A DNA stretch of 6,326 bases from an uncultured Treponema sp. (GCA_905372345.1 CAJPPE010000100.1:1-6326), one strand, 5' to 3'. Shown: positions 1-5,563, counted from the stretch's first letter. Numbers and translations are program-made. The notes: generated from the letters alone by a model not told the origin.

Positions 1-450
1 AGGCTGCCGACCGAAGCGGAATGGGAATACGCAGCCCGCTGGCAGGGAAGCGATAAAACAAATGCGGTGCAATACGGAGACGTATGGCTTACCAAGCTGA
101 ACAGTGCAAGCGGAGCAAAAGATAAGTGGGATACGGATGAAACAGGCTTGGTTGCATGGTATAGTGGTAATTCAGGCAGCAAAACTCATCCTGTAGGAAA
201 AAGGAGAGCGAATGCTCTTGGCTTATATGATATGTCGGGAAATGTTTGGGAATGGTGTTTTGACTGGTATGGCAGCATAGGAGTAGGAGAGGTTATCGAC
301 CCTCAGGGGGCCGCGTCGGGTACTTACCGCGTCTTTCGTGGCGGTGGTTGGGGCGACTACGCGTACGACTGCGCTGTGGGCTTGCGGATCCACGGCAGTC
401 CTGTCTTCAGGGTCAACTTTCTTGGCTTCCGCCTGGCTTGGCGCCCTTGA
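1..450 (+). CDS. DGR target protein, FGE-sulfatase/C-type-lectin fold, C-terminal part (5' truncated)
   Basis: The frame is open from the first base of the window and ends at TGA 448-450, giving 149 visible residues; the true start lies upstream. The first residues, RLPTEAEWEYAAR, and the later GLYDMSGNVWEW (local residues 74-85) are hallmark motifs of the formylglycine-generating-enzyme (FGE/SUMF1) fold. The C-terminus, from GAASGT through GFRLAWRP (residues 103-149), lies within the VR. In DGR targets this fold is a C-type-lectin-like scaffold whose variable residues form a ligand-binding surface, and catalysis is normally not the role. The treponemal relative TvpA is a surface lipoprotein of this kind, so surface display is likely here. 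The N-terminal signal or lipobox cannot be seen, so export is unproven. Of 18 codons that differ from the TR, 17 change the amino acid. A shorter internal start (GTG at 67) is rejected because the conserved motif upstream of it is in frame. Confidence 0.93.
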   Translation, partial: RLPTEAEWEYAARWQGSDKTNAVQYGDVWLTKLNSASGAKDKWDTDETGLVAWYSGNSGSKTHPVGKRRANALGLYDMSGNVWEWCFDWYGSIGVGEVIDPQGAASGTYRVFRGGGWGDYAYDCAVGLRIHGSPVFRVNFLGFRLAWRP

Positions 451-451
451 G
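307..451 (+). repeat. DGR variable repeat (VR)
   Basis: This 145-base segment aligns without gaps to 643-787 (offset 336). By direct comparison there are 25 substitutions, every one opposite an adenine in the TR. Eleven are A to G, thirteen A to T and one A to C. The TR copy has 38 adenines in the span, 13 of them unchanged. The 107 non-A positions are identical. The substitutions fall in 18 codons, 12 of which are Asn codons in the TR, giving Tyr, Gly, Asp, Ile, His, Phe and Val; one substitution is silent (codon 376-378). The repeat ends one base after the stop codon, so mutagenesis reaches the C-terminus without risking extension. The left edge is 307, or 306 if A642 to G306 counts as another edited site. 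Confidence 0.97.
420..451 (+). other. Invariant 3' end of the VR, probable IMH (initiation of mutagenic homology)
   Basis: These 32 bases are identical to 756-787 of the TR and are rich in G and C, with a single adenine in the stop codon. They encode the last nine residues (LGFRLAWRP) and the stop. In characterised DGRs the GC-rich 3' end of the VR (IMH) is where the cDNA enters the target, and it marks the 3' limit of the mutated zone. Identity stops at 452 versus 788. The role is assigned by position and composition. Confidence 0.75.
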
Positions 452-454
452 TTC

Positions 455-538
455 ACGCATTTGTGCGTAGGCGGGTAAGCAGTGGAGGGCGCAGCGTAAG
501 CAGCCCGTAACGGCGCACCTGCCAAAGCACAAATGCGT
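455..538. repeat. Long inverted repeat immediately downstream of the VR
   Basis: Arm 455-466 (ACGCATTTGTGC) is the exact reverse complement of 527-538 (GCACAAATGCGT). Pairing continues inwards imperfectly, with 470-476 able to pair with 517-523 (one G-T wobble). Separately, 455-459 (ACGCA) can pair with 464-468 (TGCGT) around a TTTG loop, so the left arm can instead form its own small hairpin three bases after the VR ends. In the Bordetella phage DGR a hairpin or cruciform just downstream of the VR promotes target recognition; the position here matches, although the 5-bp stem is short. The segment is visibly more GC-rich than the RT gene. No gene is seen between 451 and 642. Confidence 0.7.
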
Positions 539-587
539 AGATGCGGTGCAGTACATTTTTTGAAGCAAAGATGAAACTGCACTGAGT

Positions 588-603
588 AGCCGCTTTAGCG
601 GCT
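588..603 (+). other. GC-rich hairpin upstream of the TR, possible terminator or TR-RNA structure
   Basis: AGCCGC (588-593) pairs perfectly with GCGGCT (598-603) around a TTTA loop. It is followed by CGAAAA and then six T residues (610-615), with a run of A at 620-625. The offset T-tract makes it a weak candidate terminator for the target-gene transcript. Alternatively it is a structural element of the TR RNA leader, since DGR template RNAs need sequence flanking the TR for priming. The sequence does not decide between these. Confidence 0.5.
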
Positions 604-642
604 CGAAAATTTTTTGGCTAAAAAACGGTATGGATATTATTA

Positions 643-787
643 GGGGCCGCGTCGGGTACTAACCGCGTCTTACGTGGCGGTAGTTGGAACAACAACGCGA
701 ACAACTGCACTGTAGGCAAACGGAACAACAACAGTCCTGACAACAGGAACAACAATCTTGGCTTCCGCCTGGCTTGGCGCCCTTGAG
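643..787 (+). repeat. DGR template repeat (TR)
   Basis: This is the invariant donor copy of the VR and lies between the target gene and the HRDC/RT genes on the same strand. Read in the VR frame it has 13 Asn codons (12 AAC and one AAT), clustered at 688-705, 724-732 and 742-756. AAC is favoured in DGR templates because changing its two adenines samples many residues without making a stop codon. The reading ends with the same Trp-Arg-Pro-stop as the target gene. It has no start codon or ribosome binding site of its own and is expected to act as non-coding RNA. The exact ends of the RNA cannot be read from the sequence. Confidence 0.97.
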
Positions 788-788
788 C

Positions 789-805
789 TCACACAAATTG
801 TGTGA
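789..805 (+). other. Hairpin immediately downstream of the TR
   Basis: TCACAC (789-794) pairs with GTGTGA (800-805). The two inner bases AA and TT (795-796, 798-799) extend the palindrome to eight base pairs around a single central A. It starts two bases after TR/VR identity ends, the position at which the VR copy is followed by its own different hairpin (455-468). In known DGRs the RNA just 3' of the TR pairs back and helps prime cDNA synthesis, so this may be part of the template RNA structure. That role is an inference from position. Confidence 0.55.
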
Positions 806-844
806 ACCATCCATATCGTGTACAGTAAGTACAAATAAAGAGTT

Positions 845-901
845 CTCTCCTTATGTAAGTACCGTATCTTAAATAAAAGAATTAGGAAAGCTTAAGGAGA
901 G
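845..901 (+). promoter_or_regulatory. 9-bp inverted repeat covering a Shine-Dalgarno-like sequence upstream of the HRDC gene
   Basis: CTCTCCTTA (845-853) is the exact reverse complement of TAAGGAGAG (893-901), with a 39-base AT-rich loop. The right arm contains AAGGAG, a near-perfect Shine-Dalgarno core, but it lies 18 bases from the ATG at 918; a closer GAGGGAG (909-915) is weaker placed. Pairing would hide AAGGAG and could lower translation of the accessory gene. The loop and the region before it contain a direct repeat of GTAAGTAC (825-832 and 855-862). The arrangement is seen directly; a regulatory function is inferred. No clear promoter was identified between 788 and 917. Confidence 0.4.
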
Positions 902-917
902 TTTTTTTGAGGGAGAT

Positions 918-1400
918 ATGCAGTTTAAATTATTTATTGTTCCTATATCTAACTATTTAAAAACCATAGATGAAATGAATATTTTTTTGCGTTCTCATAA
1001 AATTATCACTCATACAAAAGAATTCGTTAATTCAGGGGAAAACAGTTTTTATTCCATACTTGTAGAATACCTTGATTCCCCGATTTCTGCAGCCGATAAG
1101 GGAAAATCATCGGTCGATTATAAAGACATCTTAAAGCCTGAAGAATTTGCTCTTTTTTCTTATCTAAGGGATGAACGGAAAAAACTTGCAGAACAAGCAG
1201 GTATACCGATTTATGCGGTATTAAACAACGCTCAACTTTCTCAAATTGCAGTCGAAAAACCTAAAAGCATATCAGAATTATCTAAAATTGAAGGAATCGG
1301 ACAGGGAAAGTGCGAAAAATTCGGTGAAGCGTTTCTAAGAGCGATACAAGACTATGAAAAGAAAAGGCAATCTATATCACAAGATAACCGAATGGAATAA
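918..1400 (+). CDS. DGR accessory protein with HRDC domain
   Basis: The product is 160 residues long. Residues about 72-145 match the HRDC fold (helicase and RNase D C-terminal, a small nucleic-acid-binding helical domain): they contain LFSYLRDERKKLAEQAGIPIY, then ISELSKIEGIGQGKCEKFG, then a terminal helix. The N-terminal 50 or so residues form a separate small domain of predicted strands and a helix with an FLRSHKII segment; this is probably specific to DGR accessory proteins. HRDC genes are one of the known alternatives to avd beside DGR reverse transcriptases. Avd binds the RT and template RNA, and an equivalent role is inferred here. The ATG at 918 is chosen for the close GAGGGAG and because the conserved N-terminus begins there. 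The last 47 bases overlap the RT gene in another frame, suggesting translational coupling. Confidence 0.88.
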   Translation: MQFKLFIVPISNYLKTIDEMNIFLRSHKIITHTKEFVNSGENSFYSILVEYLDSPISAADKGKSSVDYKDILKPEEFALFSYLRDERKKLAEQAGIPIYAVLNNAQLSQIAVEKPKSISELSKIEGIGQGKCEKFGEAFLRAIQDYEKKRQSISQDNRME

Positions 1401-2340
1401 TATTATCGCCGCTTTTTATAATGCTGCCCGTGGTAAGAGGTTAAAGCCGGATGTACTTTTATATGAAAAAAATCTTTATACGAACTTAAAAACATTACAA
1501 AACAATCTTATTAATCAAACCGTCTTACTCGGCAATTATCGGTTCTTCAAAATATACGACCCCAAAGAAAGAATTATCTGTGCAGCTCCGTTTGATGAAC
1601 GGGTACTTCATCATGCAATTATAAATATCACTGAATCTGTTTTTGAAAAATTCCAGATTTATGACAGCTATGCCTGCCGAAAAAATAAAGGAACACAAGC
1701 GGCTTTATTACGAGCCCTATATTTTTCACGCCGTTTTAAATATTTTTTAAAACTGGATATGAAAAAATACTTTGACTCCATCCCGCACAGCAAACTTAGC
1801 TTATTGTTAGCCTATAAGTTTAAGGACAAAGCCTTGCTGCATTTATTTGATCAGCTATTGGCTTCTTATTGCGTAACGGAAGGACGGGGGTTGCCGATCG
1901 GTAATTTGACCAGTCAATACTTTGCAAACTTTTATCTCGGAATTTTTGATCACTATGCAAAGGAGCGGATGAAGGTAAAAGGCTATGTCCGGTATATGGA
2001 TGATGTACTGCTCTTTGCCGATACCATGCAGGAAATAAAAGATATGCTGCACACAGCCAAGTGCTTTTTGGAAGAGGAATTGCTTTTAACTTTAAAGGAA
2101 GAGACAATCGGGAAAGTAGAAAGCGGCGTTCCGTTTTTAGGGTTTTTACTCAAACCGAAAGGGATATATCTTTCGCAAAAGAAGAAAAAACGATTAAAGA
2201 AAAAAATAAAAGATTATGTTCATAAATTTAAAATAGCTTACTGGACTGAGGAAGAATTTGCTTTACACATTACACCCGTATTTGCCCATATTGCAATAAG
2301 CCGTTGCAGGGCTTACTGTAACAAATACCTTTTAACTTGA
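1354..2340 (+). CDS. DGR reverse transcriptase
   Basis: The product is 328 residues long, a normal size for a compact DGR reverse transcriptase without extra domains. Motifs in order are: RIICAAPFDERVLHHAI near residues 73-90; FLKLDMKKYFDSI (131-143) with the first catalytic Asp at 135; LPIGNLTSQ (180-188), the motif typical of DGR RTs in place of the group II intron form; YMDD (214-217), the catalytic centre; and FLGFLLKPKG (261-270). Residues 276-286 form a lysine/arginine-rich patch that may bind nucleic acid. The enzyme should copy the TR RNA to cDNA with random incorporation opposite adenine. The ATG at 1354 lies inside the HRDC gene and has no strong Shine-Dalgarno sequence, so coupling to HRDC translation is likely. 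No frameshift or missing catalytic residue is seen, so the element looks active. The gene is distinctly AT-rich compared with the VR and TR. Confidence 0.96.
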   Translation: MKRKGNLYHKITEWNNIIAAFYNAARGKRLKPDVLLYEKNLYTNLKTLQNNLINQTVLLGNYRFFKIYDPKERIICAAPFDERVLHHAIINITESVFEKFQIYDSYACRKNKGTQAALLRALYFSRRFKYFLKLDMKKYFDSIPHSKLSLLLAYKFKDKALLHLFDQLLASYCVTEGRGLPIGNLTSQYFANFYLGIFDHYAKERMKVKGYVRYMDDVLLFADTMQEIKDMLHTAKCFLEEELLLTLKEETIGKVESGVPFLGFLLKPKGIYLSQKKKKRLKKKIKDYVHKFKIAYWTEEEFALHITPVFAHIAISRCRAYCNKYLLT

Positions 2341-2391
2341 TTATCATAACCGCTAAATTCCCAATTTAAGAAGCTCAAACCGCGACTTTAG

Positions 2392-2568
2392 CATCCTTTA
2401 GTACTTCCCTTTCTTTGCATTATCATCTTTTCTTTTAGAACAGTTCATTTTGAATTTAAAAAATTAAAATCTATTGAATTTGCCGTAGCTGAATATGAAA
2501 ATGATCTGAGTAAATTTTTGGAAAAACACCGGGTTCTTAGGGGCTCCGCCCCTAAGCGGTTCTTTTGA
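2392..2568 (+). pseudogene. Possible decayed gene fragment downstream of the RT
   Basis: The frame is open from 2392 to TGA 2566-2568 (58 codons) after a TAG at 2389, but it has no ATG and no ribosome binding site. From about 2440 it reads like real protein: FEFKKLKSIEFAVAEYEND is followed by LSKFLEKHRVL. It then runs through a GC-rich palindrome and stops. FLEKHRVL resembles FLRSHKII in the N-terminal domain of the HRDC protein in this window, so it could be a remnant of a second accessory gene. That match is short and might be chance. The fragment may instead come from an unrelated gene or not be coding. Apart from this and the palindrome, nothing gene-like is seen in 2341-2640. Confidence 0.3.
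2536..2556. repeat. Perfect 9-bp GC-rich palindrome, possible REP-like element or DGR-operon terminator
   Basis: CTTAGGGGC (2536-2544) pairs exactly with GCCCCTAAG (2548-2556) around TCC. It is much more GC-rich than its AT-rich surroundings. Four T residues follow at 2563-2566, so it could weakly terminate the HRDC-RT transcript. Its compact form also resembles dispersed intergenic palindromes found in many bacterial genomes. A genome-wide copy count would decide between these. Confidence 0.5.
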
Positions 2569-2645
2569 AGATAGGAGGGGTCATAGGGGAGGGTAACAAC
2601 CAACGCAGTTTCAAGGTAAAGAAACTTTTATCCGAATTTTTTAAT

Positions 2646-2682
2646 GCCGGTTATTCTTATGCGGGAATAACCGGCGTTTTTT
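2646..2682 (+). terminator. Strong rho-independent terminator between the DGR and grpE
   Basis: GCCGGTTATTC (2646-2656) is the exact reverse complement of GAATAACCGGC (2665-2675), with an 8-base loop, and is followed by six T residues (2677-2682). The strength and orientation fit termination of transcripts running from the DGR. It lies upstream of the grpE promoter and so insulates the chaperone operon from the retroelement. Confidence 0.85.
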
Positions 2683-2744
2683 ATATGGGAACCGCTAATA
2701 CCGCAATATTTTGTAAATTTTCTACCACGATTTTTCAAAAACTC

Positions 2745-2773
2745 TTGACCATTTTTTTTTCTATTAGTATCTT
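2745..2773 (+). promoter_or_regulatory. Probable sigma-70-type promoter of grpE-dnaK
   Basis: TTGACC (2745-2750, five of six consensus bases) and TATCTT (2768-2773, four of six) are separated by 17 bases that include a long T-run. Transcription would begin near 2780, giving a leader of about 25 bases before grpE. A second AT-rich candidate, TATAAG at 2776-2781, has poor spacing to this -35. No CIRCE inverted repeat and no obvious heat-shock operator overlaps it. Confidence 0.55.
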
Positions 2774-2804
2774 CTTATAAGATATAGAGATAGTTGGAGT
2801 TCAA

Positions 2805-3518
2805 ATGAGCAAAAATCATGAAAAGCAGGCCGATAAAAAACAGGCGGAGAAAGAAGACCTTGAAAAGGCCGCTCAGCCGAAAGATGAGTCTGCGGTGAAA
2901 GATGAAAAAGGAGCCGGATGCGGTTGCGAAGCTCCAAAAGAAACCTCGCAAGAAGAAAAACCTGAAAAAAATGATGATGTGTTAAGTCCTGAAAAGCGGA
3001 TAGAAGAGCTTGAAACTATTTGCAGGGACTGGCAGGATCAGTATTTACGAAAGGCTGCGGATTTTGAAAATTACCGCAAACGCATGATTAGGGAAAAGCA
3101 GGAAGCAATAGACTATGCAAACAGCAATCTTCTTTTGGATCTCGTACAGGTGCTCGATGATTTTGACAGGGCTATTGATGCCGGCAAAACTCAAGGCGGA
3201 GAGGCCTCAAACAATGCCTTTGTTGAAGGCGTTGTGATGATAAAGAACCAGATGGTTTCTATGTTGAGCTCAAAGTACGGACTTAGCTATTATCCTGCAA
3301 AGGGAGAAGCCTTCGACCCCAATCTTCACGAAGCCGTTTCAATGATTCAGTCTCCCGATGTAAAAGAGGCTGTTGTAGGGGAAGAGCTTCAAAAAGGCTA
3401 CAAGCTAAAAGAAAGAGTGATTCGTCACTCCAAGGTAATGGTACTAATGCCTGCCGAAAAGCAGGATGAAAAAAAGGCGGAAGAAAGCGAAGCCGCCGAT
3501 AAAAAAAACGAAAATTAG
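2805..3518 (+). CDS. grpE: GrpE nucleotide exchange factor
   Basis: GrpE is the cytoplasmic nucleotide-exchange factor of DnaK: as a dimer it releases ADP so that ATP can bind and substrate can leave. The 237-residue product has a charged, low-complexity N-terminus (about 1-60, Lys/Glu rich, with an odd CGC at 39-41), then a long helical region (63-125, including ADFENYRKRM). The C-terminal beta domain carries the family signature, from FDPNLHEAVSM (170-180) to GYKLKERVIRHSKVMV (198-213). A second charged tail (217-237) follows. The length is somewhat above the usual 190-210 because of the two charged tails. The ATG at 2805 has GGAG (2796-2799) five bases upstream. It is the first gene of the chaperone operon, and dnaK follows after 19 bases. 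Confidence 0.96.
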   Translation: MSKNHEKQADKKQAEKEDLEKAAQPKDESAVKDEKGAGCGCEAPKETSQEEKPEKNDDVLSPEKRIEELETICRDWQDQYLRKAADFENYRKRMIREKQEAIDYANSNLLLDLVQVLDDFDRAIDAGKTQGGEASNNAFVEGVVMIKNQMVSMLSSKYGLSYYPAKGEAFDPNLHEAVSMIQSPDVKEAVVGEELQKGYKLKERVIRHSKVMVLMPAEKQDEKKAEESEAADKKNEN

Positions 3519-3537
3519 GTTATAGGAGATATTGAAA

Positions 3538-5478
3538 ATGGGAAAAATTATTGGAATTGACTTGGGAACAACAAACTCTTGTGTATCGGTAATGGAAGGC
3601 GGCGAGCCCGTCGTTATACCGAACTCTGAAGGCGGAAGAACGACTCCGTCCATTGTAGGCTTTACCTCAAAAGATGAAAGGGTTGTAGGCCAGCCTGCAA
3701 AAAACCAAATGATTACCAACCCCGAAAGAACCGTTTATTCGGTAAAGCGCTTTATAGGTCACCGATACAGCGAGCTCACCGACGAGTTAAAGCGTGTTCC
3801 CTACAAGATTGTACCTCAGGGAGAAGATGTACGAATCGACATTGACGGAAAACTTTACTCCACACAGGAAATTTCCGCCTTTACCCTGCAAAAAATGAAA
3901 AAGACCGCAGAGGACTATCTGGGCGAAAGCGTAACCGAAGCCGTTATAACAGTTCCGGCTTATTTTAATGATGCTCAAAGACAGGCAACAAAGGATGCCG
4001 GAAAGATTGCCGGCTTGGAAGTAAAGCGAATCATAAACGAACCGACAGCCGCTTCCTTGGCCTTCGGTTTTAACAAGGATTCTAAAAAAGAAAAAACAAT
4101 CGCCGTATATGACCTTGGAGGAGGAACCTTCGATATTTCTATTCTTGAATTGGGTGACGGCGTTTTTGAAGTAAAATCGACAAACGGAGATACCCACCTA
4201 GGCGGTGACGATTTTGATAACAGAATAGTAAACTGGCTTGTTGACGAGTTTAAAAAAGATACGGGCATTGACCTATCTAAAGACAGAATGGCCTTACAGC
4301 GTTTACGCGAAGCCGCTGAAAAGGCAAAGATTGAACTTTCTTCGGTTGCAAATACGGAGGTAAACTTACCCTTTATTACAGCCGATGCAAACGGGCCTAA
4401 GCACTTACAAAAGAGCTTATCCAGGGCAAAGTTTGAGCAAATGACGGAAGACCTCTTTGAAAGAACAAAGGAGCCCTGCCGAAAAGCTTTAAAAGATGCG
4501 GGTATCACTCCCGATAAAATCGATGATATTCTTTTGGTTGGCGGTTCAACCCGAATGCCTAAAATTTTACAGATTATAAAGGAAATTTTCGGCAAAGAAG
4601 GTTCTAAGAGCGTAAACCCCGATGAAGCCGTAGCAATGGGTGCCGCTATTCAGGGCGGTATCTTGGGCGGAGATGTAAAAGATGTCCTTCTCTTGGATGT
4701 TACTCCTCTTTCTTTGGGTATCGAAACGATGGGCGGCGTATTTACACCCCTTATCAACCGAAACACTACGATTCCGACAAGGAAGAGTCAGGTTTTCTCT
4801 ACAGCCGCTGACGGACAGACTGCCGTTTCTATCCATGTATTGCAGGGAGAACGCGGTATGGCCAGCCAAAACAGAACCCTCGGCAATTTTGACCTCGTAG
4901 GTATTCCTCCCGCACCGCGCGGAGTTCCGCAGATCGAAGTTACCTTCGATATTGACGCCAACGGTATTGTCCATGTTTCGGCAAAAGACCTCGGAACCGG
5001 AAAAGAACAGCATATCCGAATCGAAAGCTCAAGCGGCTTAAGCGAGAGCGAAATCGATAGAATGGTAAAAGAAGCTGAAGCCAATGCCGAAAACGATAAG
5101 CTTGAAAAAGAAAAGGTTGAAGCAAAAAATAATGCCGATTCGCTTATTTATCAAACCGAAAAAACTCTCAAAGAAATGGGAGATAAGATCGGTGCTGCCG
5201 ATAAGCAAAACATTGAAACTGCAATAGCCGATTTAAGACAGGCTCTTAATTCCGATAATACGGCTGACATTAAGGCAAAGACCGAAAGCCTTCAGCAGGC
5301 AGCCTATAAGATTGCAGAAGAAATGTACAAGCAGCAGGGAGCTCAAGCAGGTGCCGATCCTAATGCCGGCAGTTCTCAGGGTGCCCAAGCGGGAACCGAT
5401 TACGGTACTTCAGGTCCCAAAACCGGCACTGCCGATGATGTTGACTATGAAGTCGTAAATGATGATAATGATAAATAA
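3538..5478 (+). CDS. dnaK: DnaK (Hsp70) chaperone
   Basis: This is the ATP-driven cytoplasmic chaperone that binds exposed hydrophobic stretches of unfolded proteins. From ATG 3538 the product has 646 residues, normal for DnaK. The nucleotide-binding domain starts with [11 protein letters not shown] and includes [14 protein letters not shown], the phosphate-binding DLGGGTFD (192-199) and [10 protein letters not shown]. The interdomain linker [10 protein letters not shown] spans 382-391. The substrate-binding beta domain and helical lid follow. The tail has a Gly/Ala/Gln-rich stretch with GAQAG repeated twice and ends in acidic [19 protein letters not shown] (3524-3528) sits nine bases before this ATG. 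An in-frame TTG at 3532 would be only three bases from it and is rejected. All core motifs are intact. It lies 19 bases behind grpE, and a gap of 216 bases separates it from dnaJ. Confidence 0.98.
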   Translation: MGKIIGIDLGTTNSCVSVMEGGEPVVIPNSEGGRTTPSIVGFTSKDERVVGQPAKNQMITNPERTVYSVKRFIGHRYSELTDELKRVPYKIVPQGEDVRIDIDGKLYSTQEISAFTLQKMKKTAEDYLGESVTEAVITVPAYFNDAQRQATKDAGKIAGLEVKRIINEPTAASLAFGFNKDSKKEKTIAVYDLGGGTFDISILELGDGVFEVKSTNGDTHLGGDDFDNRIVNWLVDEFKKDTGIDLSKDRMALQRLREAAEKAKIELSSVANTEVNLPFITADANGPKHLQKSLSRAKFEQMTEDLFERTKEPCRKALKDAGITPDKIDDILLVGGSTRMPKILQIIKEIFGKEGSKSVNPDEAVAMGAAIQGGILGGDVKDVLLLDVTPLSLGIETMGGVFTPLINRNTTIPTRKSQVFSTAADGQTAVSIHVLQGERGMASQNRTLGNFDLVGIPPAPRGVPQIEVTFDIDANGIVHVSAKDLGTGKEQHIRIESSSGLSESEIDRMVKEAEANAENDKLEKEKVEAKNNADSLIYQTEKTLKEMGDKIGAADKQNIETAIADLRQALNSDNTADIKAKTESLQQAAYKIAEEMYKQQGAQAGADPNAGSSQGAQAGTDYGTSGPKTGTADDVDYEVVNDDNDK

Positions 5479-5495
5479 ATTTTAAAACTTAAAAC

Positions 5496-5524
5496 GGCGG
5501 AGAAGAGGACATCTTTTCTCCGCC
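5496..5524 (+). other. Hairpin just downstream of dnaK
   Basis: GGCGGAGAA (5496-5504) pairs exactly with TTCTCCGCC (5516-5524), and three more pairs (one G-T wobble) extend it to a 12-bp stem with a 5-base loop. It starts 18 bases after the dnaK stop. No T-run follows, so it is more likely to protect the 3' end of grpE-dnaK mRNA or to weaken read-through than to act as a classic terminator. Confidence 0.6.
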
Positions 5525-5533
5525 TAATGAATG

Positions 5534-5563
5534 GCCATCTAAAAACATCAGTTTTTAGATGGC
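5534..5563. repeat. Second hairpin of the dnaK-dnaJ array, 13-bp perfect stem
   Basis: GCCATCTAAAAAC (5534-5546) is the exact reverse complement of GTTTTTAGATGGC (5551-5563), with an ATCA loop. The A5/T5 tracts lie inside the stem. It may contribute to partial termination in either direction. It shares the core ATCTAAAAA with the fourth hairpin at 5631-5670. Confidence 0.65.

Larger units (their letters stand above)
307..2340 (+). mobile_element. Diversity-generating retroelement cassette (VR-TR-HRDC-RT)
   Basis: All core parts of a DGR lie on one strand: target gene with VR, TR, accessory gene and RT. The order is target, TR, accessory, RT. The cassette is not itself transposed: it moves sequence information from the TR to the VR. 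No integrase, transposase or phage structural gene is visible in the window, and no terminal repeats are seen. Other VR targets of the same TR may exist elsewhere in the genome; this window cannot show that. Confidence 0.93.

Noticed and set aside
223..582. A minus-strand open frame opposite the VR and spacer.
   Set aside because: It is antisense to the conserved FGE motif and VR; its length follows from the GC-rich VR and it shows no protein-like features.
614..640. TATTAT at 635-640 with TTGGCT at 614-619 as a promoter for the TR RNA.
   Set aside because: The -10 is good, but the spacing is only 15 bases and transcription would start at about 647, inside the TR, losing its first bases. Kept only as a possibility.
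1354..2340. The reverse transcriptase as part of a group II intron or retron.
   Set aside because: There is no maturase or endonuclease domain, no intron RNA and no msr/msd structure; the LPIGNLTSQ motif and the adjacent VR/TR pair identify a DGR.
2565..2780. A 71-codon plus-strand open frame before grpE.
   Set aside because: It runs straight through a strong terminator and the grpE promoter, has a composition of non-coding AT-rich DNA at its end, and shows no family motif.
3532..3537. TTG at 3532 as the dnaK start.
   Set aside because: It is only three bases from the AGGAG, whereas ATG 3538 has normal spacing and gives the canonical DnaK N-terminus.
3787..5125. Several long minus-strand open frames inside dnaK.
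   Set aside because: They are shadows of the strongly biased dnaK coding sequence, which is intact and unambiguous on the plus strand.
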